64,000 bases of DNA from Bacillota bacterium (GCA_023443625.1 JAEZTQ010000045.1:29355-93354), one strand, 5' to 3'. Positions 24,845 through 33,650 are shown, counted from the stretch's first letter. Numbers and translations are program-made. Notes: generated by a model from the letters alone, not told the origin.

Positions 24845-25112
24845 TGCCTCTTGGACCAATAATCCAAAGATAAAGAATATCGACCCCCGCAAGCTTGCCA
24901 TTTTACTAGATTTGATGAAAGAAGCTGAGGGAAAACCAATGGATAAATTACTACCTTTATTAATGAGCACAAATAAAAAGCTACAGCAGCAAAATCTAAC
25001 CTTTTCCAAAGATGAAAGTGATCTTATGATTGATATTCTTACGAAGAATTTAACAGCAAAAGAAAAAGCACAATTTGAAATGATAAAAAAGATGATGTCC
25101 ACTATGAAGTAA
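24837..25112 (+). CDS. Unrecognised 91-aa protein, second of a paired set
   Basis: Starts MADASWTNNPKIKNIDPRKLA at the ATG at 24837, with AAGGAG seven bases upstream; an open extension to 24795 lacks a ribosome binding site. Mostly alpha-helical and lysine/methionine-rich, with no cysteines or membrane segments. The C-terminus resembles part of the preceding protein. The ATGGCTGA overlap with the upstream stop indicates coupled translation, so the two proteins may act together. A foldback or terminator follows at 25129. Confidence 0.72.
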   Translation: MADASWTNNPKIKNIDPRKLAILLDLMKEAEGKPMDKLLPLLMSTNKKLQQQNLTFSKDESDLMIDILTKNLTAKEKAQFEMIKKMMSTMK

Positions 25113-25128
25113 TACCTAAACTATTAAG

Positions 25129-25206
25129 GGGGCTGTTACATATACAGGGACTTAGGTTATGAAGTCATATATCATAAGCCTAATCCTTTGTATGTAACAG
25201 CCCCAA
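25129..25206. terminator. Long foldback between convergent genes
   Basis: Imperfect inverted repeat with arms of about 33 bp, ending GGGGCTGTTACATA and TATGTAACAGCCCC. It lies between the unknown gene pair and the 3' end of glgP and can fold on either strand. The ends resemble those of the larger element at 28823-29004, so it may be a small transposon-derived hairpin used as a bidirectional terminator. Confidence 0.7.
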
Positions 25207-25218
25207 TCTTAAGATAGG

Positions 25219-27555
25219 TTACTTCCAGATATCATCAAAATATTCCTTTATGGATCTATCACTAGAGAATTTACCTGCATTCGCCGTGTTAAGTAAACAT
25301 TTTCTACGGAAGGAATACATATCAGAATAATCTCTATTAGCAGTAAGCTTAGCCTCACAATAGGGGATAAAATCCAGTAGCAGATAGTAATGATCCCCTT
25401 TATGCCAACTTGCTCCATCAAGGATTGCATGATAGAGTTCTTTAAACATTCCTGTATCAGCATCATCAAAGGTACCATCAATAAGCGTATCAAGTACTCT
25501 CTTCACTCTAGGGTTTTGTTCGTAAATTTCTCTTGGATTATAAGAGCTTTCAATATCTTTAATGTCCTCAACTCTTGCACCAAAGATATAATTATTCTCT
25601 ATGCCCGCTTGTTCAACAATTTCAACATTTGCGCCGTCATAGGTTCCTAGGGTTACTGCTCCATTGAGCATAAATTTCATATTGCCAGTGCCGGAAGCCT
25701 CAGTGCCTGCCGTTGATATCTGCTCTGAAATATCTGCTGCAGGCGTCAACTTCTCTGCATAGGATACATTATAGTTCTGAACAAAGACCACCTTAAGCTT
25801 ATCCTTGACCCCTTCATCCTCATCAATACACTTAGCAATTTCATTGATAAATTTAATTATTCCTTTTGCTCTAAAGTATCCAGGCGCCGATTTTGCACCA
25901 AAAATAAACACAGTAGGATTAAACTCCTGTATTCTTCCATCTTTTAGCCCGAAATAGATATCCAAAATAGAAAATGCATTTAATAACTGACGTTTGTATT
26001 CATGAAGACGTTTTACCTGTATGTCATAAATGAAATCCGGATTGATTTTTATTCCTTCATGTTTAAAGATATATTCTGCCAACTGTATTTTCTTAATGCG
26101 TTTAATATCATTAAATTGCTTAATTACTGTTTTGTCATTCCCATATTTCTCCAAATCACAAAGCCGCTCTAAATCGGTAATCCAAGAGCTTCCTATCTTG
26201 TCAGTTATAAAGCCTGACAATTCCATATTAGCGATAGCAAGCCATCTGCGTTGGGTGATTCCATTGGTTTTATTATTAAAACGTTCAGGATATATCTCAT
26301 ACCAATCCTTAAGTACATCCTTCTTCAGTATATCTGTATGAAGGGCGGCAACGCCATTGGTAGAATGGCTAGCACACACAGCTAATCTTGCCATATGAAT
26401 TGTATCTCCTTCGATAATTAAATAGGGTTGATGAGCTTGCCAGCTATCCTTACCAAAAGCATTCAACTCCTTAAGAAGAGCCTTTTGAATTAATAAAATG
26501 TATTTAAATATCTTAGGTATGACTGACTTAAATAGTCCTGTATTCCATTTTTCCAAAGCTTCAGACATCACTGTATGATTTGTATAGGCAAAGGTTTCTT
26601 TAGCAATCCGAAAGGCCTTAGCAAAGGTCATCTTCTGTTCTTCCATAAAAATTCGGATTAATTCCGGAATTGCTACAACAGGATGGGTATCATTAAGCTG
26701 AATAGCATACTCCGATGAAAAGTGAGAAAAATCATCTCCGAATTGCACCTTATATTTCTTTACAATATCCTTCAAGGTTGCTGATGAGAAGAAATATTCT
26801 TGCTTAAGTCTAAGTTTTTTTCCTTCCTCTGTACTGTCATTGGGATAGAGAAGGCTGCTGATTGCTTCGGCTTCATTTTTATTTTTAAAAGCTTTATCAT
26901 ATTTTTGTTGATTAAATAAGTCAAAATTAAAATCTTCTATAGGCTCCGCCTGCCATAGACGTAGAGTATTAACCTTTCTGTTACCATAGCCTATGATTGG
27001 CATGTCATAAGGAACGGCATATACTGACTGTCCCTTGAAATCAATTCTTACCTTTTCCTCTTCCCTGCGTATGGACCAGGGATCTCCAAATTGCTGCCAG
27101 TCATCCGGTATTTCTTTCTGAAAACCATTTTCAAAATATTGTTTGAAGAGGCCATACTTATATCGAATACCATAACCATTCATGGTAATCCCTATGGTTG
27201 CTGCTGAATCTAAATAGCAAGCTGCCAGACGTCCCAGTCCACCATTGCCCAGTGCAGCATCCTCTATATCTTCAAACATGCGAATGTCCAGGTTATTTTC
27301 ACTCATAAGCTCATTAAATTGGTTCAGCAATCCCATATTATACAAATTACTGTAAATCAATCTGCCAACGAGAAATTCTGCGGATAGATAACACACCTTT
27401 TTATCAGGGGAATTAAGACTCCATTCCTTGTTAAGGTTATTCCTTGCTGCCTTGGAAACAGCCTGATACATCTCGATGGCACCCGCTTCCTTAATTGTCT
27501 TTTGATATTCTAATTCAAGTATTGCAATAACATTTGATTTAAAGTTACTTTCCAT
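25219..27555 (-). CDS. glgP: Glycogen/starch phosphorylase
   Basis: PLP-dependent phosphorolysis of alpha-1,4-glucans to glucose 1-phosphate. Hallmarks: EDAALGNGGLGRLAACYLDS, GIRYKYGLFKQ, AIQLNDTHPVVAIPEL, TNHTVMSEALEKW, VKRLHEYKRQLLN, and the PLP-lysine region EASGTGNMKFMLNGAVTLGTYDGANVEI. Length 778 is slightly below the 800-840 of many bacterial enzymes but typical of the shorter MalP/GlgP branch. It is monocistronic, with its own promoter at 27714-27742. Confidence 0.96.
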   Translation of the reverse strand: MESNFKSNVIAILELEYQKTIKEAGAIEMYQAVSKAARNNLNKEWSLNSPDKKVCYLSAEFLVGRLIYSNLYNMGLLNQFNELMSENNLDIRMFEDIEDAALGNGGLGRLAACYLDSAATIGITMNGYGIRYKYGLFKQYFENGFQKEIPDDWQQFGDPWSIRREEEKVRIDFKGQSVYAVPYDMPIIGYGNRKVNTLRLWQAEPIEDFNFDLFNQQKYDKAFKNKNEAEAISSLLYPNDSTEEGKKLRLKQEYFFSSATLKDIVKKYKVQFGDDFSHFSSEYAIQLNDTHPVVAIPELIRIFMEEQKMTFAKAFRIAKETFAYTNHTVMSEALEKWNTGLFKSVIPKIFKYILLIQKALLKELNAFGKDSWQAHQPYLIIEGDTIHMARLAVCASHSTNGVAALHTDILKKDVLKDWYEIYPERFNNKTNGITQRRWLAIANMELSGFITDKIGSSWITDLERLCDLEKYGNDKTVIKQFNDIKRIKKIQLAEYIFKHEGIKINPDFIYDIQVKRLHEYKRQLLNAFSILDIYFGLKDGRIQEFNPTVFIFGAKSAPGYFRAKGIIKFINEIAKCIDEDEGVKDKLKVVFVQNYNVSYAEKLTPAADISEQISTAGTEASGTGNMKFMLNGAVTLGTYDGANVEIVEQAGIENNYIFGARVEDIKDIESSYNPREIYEQNPRVKRVLDTLIDGTFDDADTGMFKELYHAILDGASWHKGDHYYLLLDFIPYCEAKLTANRDYSDMYSFRRKCLLNTANAGKFSSDRSIKEYFDDIWK

Positions 27556-27713
27556 CCCATCCTCCTGTTTACATAAGAAAGTTTTTAATCCCTTTTCAAT
27601 TCTACCTTGCCTTCTGTTACTAAGAAATACTTATTACTTTACTTAATAAAACTTATCAGTAAATGAAACTCAAAGCCTTAGATATTTTCGTAAATTTTCG
27701 TATTACTTAGCAC

Positions 27714-27742
27714 AGAATAACATTTTTAACTAATTATGTCAA
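27714..27742 (-). promoter_or_regulatory. Promoter of glgP
   Basis: Minus-strand TTGACA (27737-27742), 17-bp spacer, TATTCT (27714-27719). It leaves a leader of about 150 bases before the glgP start, in which I see no clear riboswitch. Confidence 0.7.
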
Positions 27743-27901
27743 TACCAAATGCAAAATTAATACTCATAGCCGAATTATCACTAAATATGATACATTTCAT
27801 CCCTATAATCAAAGACGAAACTTATAAATGGTAAAATCTAAGTTATATTCTACAATATGCTATAAAGCCTTATTGTGATAGATGTACTTACATAGAACCC
27901 C

Positions 27902-27988
27902 AGGGGATTGCGAAGCAATATACATCCTTGCCGCAAGGTTGGCATGCAATATTTATTATGTTATAGGACACAATTTCTATAAGATAAT
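27902..27988. repeat. Modular intergenic repeat, copy 2
   Basis: A module AGGGGATTGCGAAGCAATA at 27902, matching 62930 with one change. A C-like module follows (27950-27988: TTATAGGAC...TCTATAA, then AAAAACC). It lies between the glgP promoter region and the pgsA terminator. Confidence 0.75.
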
Positions 27989-27992
27989 AAAA

Positions 27993-28041
27993 ACCAGCTA
28001 AATTTATATGAATGTACCTCATTCACATAAATTCAGCTGGT
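27993..28041 (-). terminator. pgsA terminator
   Basis: Stem ACCAGCT...AGCTGGT extended by AAATTTATATGAATG/CATTCACATAAATT, followed on the minus strand by TTTTTATT. It lies about 30 bp downstream of the pgsA stop. Confidence 0.85.
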
Positions 28042-28073
28042 CCTTAAGAGAATCATCTAAAATAATTGTATTT

Positions 28074-28643
28074 TTATAATTTCTGATACAGCTTAATATA
28101 TTCATTAATGTATAATAGGAAGGAAAGTAATAAAAAGCCACCACAGACAAGCATCAATGAATTTACTGCAATGGGATTGAGTGAAGGTAATGAGACCAGT
28201 ACCAGCATAACAGCATAGAATACAGTTGTAGATACTTTTCCAAACCATTTTGCTCCATTTAGCTTGGTACCTTTCTTTAACATTACTATTCCAGCCACCA
28301 ATAAGAATAATTGCATCAGTACAAATAGTATCAATAATAAGAACATCCATTTGATTTTTACAACTAAAACAAAAATAAGTGCTGCTTGTGTCAGTTTATC
28401 CGCTAAAGGATCAATCAGTTTTCCTAGCTCCGTTATCATGTTAAATTTACGTGCAATAAAGCCATCCATAAAATCCGTTATTCCTGATAGGAGTATAATA
28501 ACTGCCGCTCTCATATATTCTCTAGGATAAGTAGCTCTCATATAAAAGAATACAAATACCGGAATTAACAAAAATCTTATATAGCATAAAATATTAGGTA
28601 TTTTAAACAAATCCTTTTTTGAAAATTTCGTTATTAATTTCAT
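28074..28643 (-). CDS. pgsA: CDP-diacylglycerol-glycerol-3-phosphate phosphatidyltransferase
   Basis: Membrane enzyme of phosphatidylglycerol synthesis. The CDP-alcohol phosphotransferase motif DG(x2)AR(x8)G(x3)D(x3)D is complete in ITDFMDGFIARKFNMITE continuing to LGKLIDPLADKL (about residues 56-85). Several transmembrane helices follow. Length 189 is typical. GGGAGAA precedes the ATG. It could act on another acceptor alcohol, but PgsA is the usual member of this length. Confidence 0.9.
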   Translation of the reverse strand: MKLITKFSKKDLFKIPNILCYIRFLLIPVFVFFYMRATYPREYMRAAVIILLSGITDFMDGFIARKFNMITELGKLIDPLADKLTQAALIFVLVVKIKWMFLLLILFVLMQLFLLVAGIVMLKKGTKLNGAKWFGKVSTTVFYAVMLVLVSLPSLNPIAVNSLMLVCGGFLLLSFLLYINEYIKLYQKL

Positions 28644-28822
28644 GATTTCTCCCTTATCGTTATGCGTTATGTTATATGATTTCTAATATTATTTTATGCT
28701 CCGTATTCATAAAATCTCATGAATAGAACTCCCACATTGTATTTTATCATAAAATATTTCAATATGGTAGAAAAATTTGATATATCCTTGTTATATCCAA
28801 AGTTTAGATAAAATAACACTAA

Positions 28823-29004
28823 TACACAAACAAGGGCTGTTGCTAAACATCATATCTCTTTATTCCTGTAAGTATTACCCCTGTCTTTTGGATATTTCAT
28901 GAACAAGCAGCTGCTATCAGGTGCTTAGTTACACAGAAAAATATAAAAGATGCAAGGTTATGCTTACAAAAAATTATAGATAATGAATTTATCAACAGCC
29001 CCTT
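28823..29004. mobile_element. MITE-like palindromic element with 9-bp flanking repeats
   Basis: A 172-bp imperfect palindrome (28833-29004) with ends AAGGGCTGTTG and CAACAGCCCCTT. Internal matches such as GTAAGTATTACC/GGTTATGCTTAC run almost to the centre at GCAGCTGC. The 9-mer ATAACACTA occurs just outside both ends (28814-28822 and 29005-29013), consistent with a target-site duplication. It carries no ORF. The GGGGCTGTTG termini resemble those of some insertion sequences, so a non-autonomous element is likely. It lies just beyond the leuS stop codon. Confidence 0.75.
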
Positions 29005-29015
29005 ATAACACTATT

Positions 29016-31424
29016 CTATTTAACTACAATATTAACAATTTTACCCGGTACATAGATTTCTTTTACGATTGTTCCCGTCAATTTATCAGCCAGCGCTTCT
29101 TTTGATGCCAGGATAATATCATCCTTTGTTGCATCTGCTAGAGCCTTTATAGTTGTTTTGGTCTTGCCATTGATTTGTACTGCAATTTCGATCTCATTGT
29201 CCTTCATCTTCTCTTCGTCATATTCAGGCCAACTATTTTCAAATACAGTGGAGCTATGACCCAACTGTTCCCACAGCTCCTCGCTGACATGTGGGATGAA
29301 GGGAGCAAGTAAAACAACCGCTGTCTCTAGGGTTTCCTTATCAATGGACCCAGTCTTCTTAACCATATCCATCATCTTATTGTTATATTCCATAAAACCA
29401 CTAATTACGGTATTTAAGCTAAAAGTCTCAAGTCTTGTAGTAATATCATAAATCATGCGATGGCGTAGTTTTTCCATCTCCTTAGTAGGCACAGTTGTAG
29501 TGTCTTTATTCTCCATAACAAGATTGTAGAATCGGTTAATGAAGCGGAAAACACCGTCAATTCCTCTGTCATCCCACTCTGAATCCAGTTCCGGTGGTCC
29601 TACAAAGAGCTCATACATTCTTAAGGAATCACAACCATAATCATTTACAAGGTCATCTGGCGATACAACATTACCTTTTGACTTACTCATCTTAGCACCA
29701 TTCTTACCAATCATACCCTGATTAAAGAGCTTGGTGAAGGGTTCATCAAAATCTACAACACCGATATCGTATAAGAATTTTGTATAAAATCTGGAGTAAA
29801 GCAAGTGTAGTACCGCATGCTCCACACCACCGATATACATGTCAACTGGCAGAAACTCCTTGGCTTTTTCTTTAGAAACTAGTTCCTTATCATTCTGACT
29901 ATCTACATAACGTAGGAAATACCAAGAAGAACCAGCCCATTGAGGCATGGTATTGGTCTCTCTTTTTGCAGGAGCCTTACATACAGGACAGGTAGTATTT
30001 ACCCACTCATGTATATCTGCTAGGGGTGATTCTCCAGTACCTGTGGGCTGATATTTTTCAACCACAGGTAAAAGTAAAGGAAGCTGATCCTCAGGTACAG
30101 GTACTGCCCCACAGTGTTCACAGTGAACAATGGGAATTGGCTCTCCCCAATATCGTTGTCTGGAGAATACCCAGTCACGAAGTTTGTAGTTCACAGTCTT
30201 CTTACCAATACCCATCTTATCTAACATATCAGGAACTTCCATCTTAGCCTTGTTAGAATCCATTCCTGTCCATTCTCCGGAATTAATCATAATACCCGCT
30301 TCTGTGTAAGCTTCGGTCATATTAGGATTTTCTTTACCATCAGGAGAGATTACCTGAACAATAGGAATATTAAATTTTCTTGCAAAATCAAAGTCTCTGT
30401 CATCATGAGCAGGAACACACATGATGGCACCAGTACCATAATCAGCAAGTACATAATCAGATAACCAAATAGGAATGGTCTTGCCTGTGATAGGGTTGAT
30501 GGCATAGCTTCCAGTAAATACACCGGTCTTCTCTTTATCCTGCATACGATCTACAGAAGATCTCATGGAAGACTTGAAGATATAATCTTCTACCTCTGCC
30601 TTTGTCTCCTTATTTGCAAGCTCCTTTGCCATCTCATGTTCAGGAGCTAGAACCATGAAGGTTGCACCATAGAGGGTATCCGGTCTGGTGGTATAGACCC
30701 GTATTGCTTTATCTGTACCATCAACTTTAAAATCTACCTCTGCACCATAGCTCTTACCAATCCAGTCAGACTGCATCTTCTTAACCTTCTCAGGCCAATC
30801 CAGCTTATTCAAGTCTTCTAATAGACGCTCTGCATAAGCAGTTATTTTCAACATCCATTGTTTTAAATTCTTCTTGGTAACTGAGGAACCACAACGTTCG
30901 CATCCGCCATTCACCACTTCCTCATTGGCAAGACCTGTCTTACAGGAAGGACACCAGTTAATGGGCATTTCCTTCTCATAAGCTAAACCAGCTTTAAACA
31001 TCTTGACAAAGATCCACTGGGTCCATTTATAGAAATTAGGGTCTGTGGTATTAACCTCCATATCCCAGTCGTAGATTGCTGCAATTTCATTAATCTGTCG
31101 TTTAATATTTGCTACGTTCTCCGCAGTAGATTTACTTGGGTGAACTCCCATCTTAATAGCATAGTTTTCAGCAGGTAGACCAAAAGCATCCCATCCCATT
31201 GGATGAACAAGATAATGTCCCTTTAATATCTTATACCTGCTCCATACATCACTTATTACATACCCTCTCCAATGCCCTACATGCAAACCGCTACCGGAGG
31301 GATAAGGAAACATATCAAGACAGTAATATTTCGGTTTCTTACCATCATTAACGTTAATAGGATTAGCTTCCCAATACTTTCTCCATTTCTTTTCAATTTC
31401 CTTATAATTATAAGGTGCTGCCAT
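29016..31424 (-). CDS. leuS: Leucyl-tRNA synthetase
   Basis: Class I synthetase, 802 residues. The start MAAPYNYKEIEKKWRKYW at 31424 has AGGAGG about eight bases upstream; the frame continues to 31520 through a repeat element, but that part is not coding. The HIGH-equivalent is in PSGSGLHVGHWRGYV, a zinc-type cluster is in CPSCKTGLANEEVVNGGCERC, the editing domain includes TTRPDTLYGATFMVLAPEH, and KMSKS is in GKNGAKMSKSKGNVVSPDD. The gene is controlled by a T-box leader. Confidence 0.97.
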   Translation of the reverse strand: MAAPYNYKEIEKKWRKYWEANPINVNDGKKPKYYCLDMFPYPSGSGLHVGHWRGYVISDVWSRYKILKGHYLVHPMGWDAFGLPAENYAIKMGVHPSKSTAENVANIKRQINEIAAIYDWDMEVNTTDPNFYKWTQWIFVKMFKAGLAYEKEMPINWCPSCKTGLANEEVVNGGCERCGSSVTKKNLKQWMLKITAYAERLLEDLNKLDWPEKVKKMQSDWIGKSYGAEVDFKVDGTDKAIRVYTTRPDTLYGATFMVLAPEHEMAKELANKETKAEVEDYIFKSSMRSSVDRMQDKEKTGVFTGSYAINPITGKTIPIWLSDYVLADYGTGAIMCVPAHDDRDFDFARKFNIPIVQVISPDGKENPNMTEAYTEAGIMINSGEWTGMDSNKAKMEVPDMLDKMGIGKKTVNYKLRDWVFSRQRYWGEPIPIVHCEHCGAVPVPEDQLPLLLPVVEKYQPTGTGESPLADIHEWVNTTCPVCKAPAKRETNTMPQWAGSSWYFLRYVDSQNDKELVSKEKAKEFLPVDMYIGGVEHAVLHLLYSRFYTKFLYDIGVVDFDEPFTKLFNQGMIGKNGAKMSKSKGNVVSPDDLVNDYGCDSLRMYELFVGPPELDSEWDDRGIDGVFRFINRFYNLVMENKDTTTVPTKEMEKLRHRMIYDITTRLETFSLNTVISGFMEYNNKMMDMVKKTGSIDKETLETAVVLLAPFIPHVSEELWEQLGHSSTVFENSWPEYDEEKMKDNEIEIAVQINGKTKTTIKALADATKDDIILASKEALADKLTGTIVKEIYVPGKIVNIVVK

Positions 31425-31445
31425 AATAATTCCTCCTATAAAATT

Positions 31446-31582
31446 ATATCCTATAACAAAGAGTTTGCCTTGCAAACTCTTGCGCCGCAAAAGCGTCGCA
31501 TTTATGCGATATATTTCCATACTTTTGCGTGCGCATCCTAATTTTTTTATTTTATAGGATGCTCTTTCCTATAAAGTAAAAA
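31446..31582. repeat. Modular intergenic repeat, copy 3, inside the leuS leader
   Basis: B module 31455-31536 (AACAAAGAGTTTG to GCGTGCGCAT), nearly identical to 18168-18250. The C module GCGCATCCTAATT...TATAGGA...TCCTATAAA...AAAAACC (31531-31586) is nearly identical to 62987-63041. It lies between the T-box terminator and the leuS ribosome binding site and would be transcribed in the mRNA. Confidence 0.88.
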
Positions 31583-31850
31583 AACCTCCCGTCTCACATA
31601 AAGAGACGAAAGGTTAGCTTCCGTGGTACCACTCTGTTTCGTATACAAATCAATATAACTATAAATTCTCTAATATGAAAATAAACAGTCTATAATTTGC
31701 TGCGCACTTTATTTCGATAACGGGAATCCCGCTCTGACCTACTTAACTTCAATCAGAGAGCTCAAAGGCGAGTTGGGAGTCTGTTGCTACTGCCTTCCAC
31801 CACCCGGCAGCTCTCTGTAAGCCCATTGTCTCTTATTACTCCTTGTCAAT
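31583..31850 (-). ncRNA. T-box leader of leuS
   Basis: The minus-strand T-box core AGAGTGGTACCACGGAAGC lies at about 31617-31635. The terminator (31583-31615; AACCT/AGGTT outer pairs, CGTCTC/GAGACG inner pairs, then seven T) follows. The 5' part holds a stem I with AGAGAGCT/AGCTCTCT at its base and GGGTGGTGGAAGGC-type loops. CTC at 31770-31772 is a possible leucine specifier, but I cannot confirm its position in the loop. Uncharged tRNA-Leu should promote readthrough into leuS. Confidence 0.92.
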
Positions 31851-31882
31851 GCTTCTTTATTATTTAATTCATAATACTATTT

Positions 31883-31911
31883 AATATAAACTTGACTATT
31901 ACTTTTGTCAA
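31883..31911 (-). promoter_or_regulatory. Promoter of the leuS leader
   Basis: Minus-strand TTGACA (31906-31911), 17-bp spacer, TATATT (31883-31888). It lies about 35 bp before the start of the T-box stem I. Confidence 0.85.
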
Positions 31912-31966
31912 GTTTTTTGTTATCATGAATATATTTAAATAAATATTTCTAACTCTGGGAGCCTTT

Positions 31967-32587
31967 ATGAATCAATTACTCAATTTTATCAAAGATTATG
32001 GCTCTACTGCTATATTTATCATAATCTTGCTGGAATATGCCTGCTTTCCTGTATCCAGTGAAATCGTTCTTCCCTTTTCTGGTGCTGTAGCCTCAATTAA
32101 TAACACGAATTTTCTTTTTATTCTATTCTTAAGTGTCATCGCAGGATTAATCGGCACAGGAATCTGTTATACCATTGGTTGGTTTGGAGGAGGTGCCTTG
32201 CTTACCGCCATAAGCCGCAAATTTCCTAAGACAAAAAAGGGAATTGACTCTGCCTACAAAAGATTCAAGGAGTATGGGGCTGCAACCGTTTGTATTTGCA
32301 GAGTAATTCCACTAGTTCGAACTTACATAGCTCTAGTAGCCGGTGCTGCCAGGTTAAACCCCCTTACCTATTTTTCTGCCTCTGCCATCGGCATTACAAT
32401 CTGGAATACCTTACTAATGGGTCTAGGTTATATTTTAGGAGAAAATTATCGAAAAGTAGGTGAATATTACATCCGCTATAAACATAATCTTATTCCTGTT
32501 TTTATTATCTTTGCTTTAATCCTCATAGCAAAATTGATTCATGGTAAAAGAAAAAGACAAAGGAGCCTAAATTCTGATTCTTTGTGA
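31967..32587 (+). CDS. DedA-family membrane protein
   Basis: 206-residue integral membrane protein of the DedA/SNARE-associated (VTT) family, whose members act in undecaprenyl phosphate or phosphatidylethanolamine recycling and membrane homeostasis. Typical features: EYACFPVSSEIVLPFSGAVA near the N-terminus, GTGICYTIGWFGGG, and the amphipathic segment FKEYGAATVCICRVIPLVRTYIALVAGAARL. GGGAGCC precedes the ATG. It is divergent from leuS. The specific lipid substrate is unknown. Confidence 0.88.
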   Translation: MNQLLNFIKDYGSTAIFIIILLEYACFPVSSEIVLPFSGAVASINNTNFLFILFLSVIAGLIGTGICYTIGWFGGGALLTAISRKFPKTKKGIDSAYKRFKEYGAATVCICRVIPLVRTYIALVAGAARLNPLTYFSASAIGITIWNTLLMGLGYILGENYRKVGEYYIRYKHNLIPVFIIFALILIAKLIHGKRKRQRSLNSDSL

Positions 32588-32678
32588 TTTAGGTTAAAAC
32601 AAAGGCAGACGCTGCTTAAAATATTATAAGCTGTGCCTGCCTTATAGAATATATTAAATATCATAGATGTATTAAATA

Positions 32679-33041
32679 TCATAGATTTAATAAATAGTTC
32701 TTAATTCCCCGAAAGGTTTCCTCACTGATAACGTGTTCTATTCTACAGGCATCCTCTTCTGCAGTATTTAAAGTCACACCAGCCGTCTTCATCAAAAATT
32801 CAGTTAAAAGCTCATGTCTTTCATATACACTGTCGGCTTTCTTTTTACCCGTCTTTGTCAGCTTTATATTACCCTCAGGGTCGATTGTGATTAAACCATC
32901 TTCTTTTAAAATCCCAACCGCACGGCTTACACTAGGTTTGCTATAGTCAAGCTCTCTTGCAATATCAATTGATCTTACTACACCATTACGCTTACTCAAA
33001 ACCAGTATTGTTTCCAGATAATTTTCACCTGATTCGTGCAA
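32679..33041 (-). CDS. DtxR/MntR-like metal-dependent regulator
   Basis: 120 residues with a winged-helix domain (ENYLETILVLSKRNGVVRSIDIARELDYSKPSVSRAVGILKEDGLITID) and a helical dimerisation domain (HELLTEFLMKTAGVTLNTAEEDACRIEHVISEETF). The latter carries the E-x2-A-C-x2-E-H metal ligands of the DtxR family. It lacks a C-terminal SH3-like domain, as MntR does. It starts with TTG at 33041, seven bases after GGAGG. Next to the feo genes, so iron or manganese control of uptake is likely. Confidence 0.88.
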   Translation of the reverse strand: MHESGENYLETILVLSKRNGVVRSIDIARELDYSKPSVSRAVGILKEDGLITIDPEGNIKLTKTGKKKADSVYERHELLTEFLMKTAGVTLNTAEEDACRIEHVISEETFRGIKNYLLNL

Positions 33042-33101
33042 AGCGGTACCTCCTTCTCTAGTAATAGCTTAATCATACCGCATTTTATAAAAACTATCCA
33101 G

Positions 33102-33278
33102 CTATTTATTCTTATGCAGACTTCCCATTTCCTCTGGGTGGCATAAGGATGAAGACGAGCAACCTCCGCAACCACTGCCACAACCGACACTTTTCCCTTC
33201 ACGACGATTTTTGACAAAACGTACTCCCAGGAAGGCCAGGAAGGCAATAATGATACCAATTACAATAAAATCTATCAT
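33102..33278 (-). CDS. FeoB-associated Cys-rich membrane protein
   Basis: 58 residues: one N-terminal membrane helix (IDFIVIGIIIAFLAFLGVRFV) followed by a basic stretch and the cluster VGCGSGCGGCSSSSLC. This matches the small FeoB-associated protein family commonly encoded next to feoB in Firmicutes. The cysteines may bind ferrous iron on its way through FeoB, which is an inference. AAAGGAG lies eight bases before the ATG at 33278. Confidence 0.88.
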   Translation of the reverse strand: MIDFIVIGIIIAFLAFLGVRFVKNRREGKSVGCGSGCGGCSSSSLCHPEEMGSLHKNK

Positions 33279-33302
33279 ATGCACAGCTCCTTTCTTACTC
33301 CA

Positions 33303-33560
33303 TTATATGTTAACTTCTTCTTGCATATTTAAGCGATATATATTACTTCGATTAATAGCTCCGATGTCCTCCAAAGATTTAAGCATACGATATACAGTCG
33401 CAATACCTATGGATGGATCCTTCTGTATAACTTCCCAATAAATTTCTTTGCAATAAGAAAATTCATTATTCAGTATTATATCAATAATAAGTATTCTTTG
33501 CTTGGTAATTCTGCAACCTTGTTTTCTCAGCAACTTTAGAATACTGTTTCTCTGTTCCAT
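33303..33560 (-). CDS. Short Fur-like DNA-binding protein without metal domain
   Basis: 85 residues equivalent to the N-terminal winged helix of Fur/PerR/Zur (RKQGCRITKQRILIIDIIL, YCKEIYWEVIQKDPSIGIATVYRMLKSLEDIGAI). It ends shortly after the wing (YRLNMQEEV) and has no HHHDH or CxxC metal and dimerisation region, so about 60 C-terminal residues of a normal Fur are missing. I see no continuation in other frames downstream; the ORF ends cleanly 18 bp before the Cys-rich gene's ribosome binding site. Either a genuine short family or a truncated regulator. Confidence 0.8.
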   Translation of the reverse strand: MEQRNSILKLLRKQGCRITKQRILIIDIILNNEFSYCKEIYWEVIQKDPSIGIATVYRMLKSLEDIGAINRSNIYRLNMQEEVNI

Positions 33561-33650
33561 TGTCTTATCATAAACGAAATCATTATTAGAGTTTATACTT
33601 AAAGCACCTACTTTCTAGCTAACAGGTTCTATTGTATAGCTTTTTAACTG

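Noticed and set aside
24061..24972. 303-codon minus-strand ORF opposite the unknown gene pair
   Set aside because: No ribosome binding site and no recognisable protein; the plus-strand frames have good ribosome binding sites, coupled starts and a terminator.
31425..31520. Upstream extension of LeuS
   Set aside because: It translates a hairpin repeat and the ribosome binding site; the family start MAAPYNYKEIEKKW is well placed at 31424.
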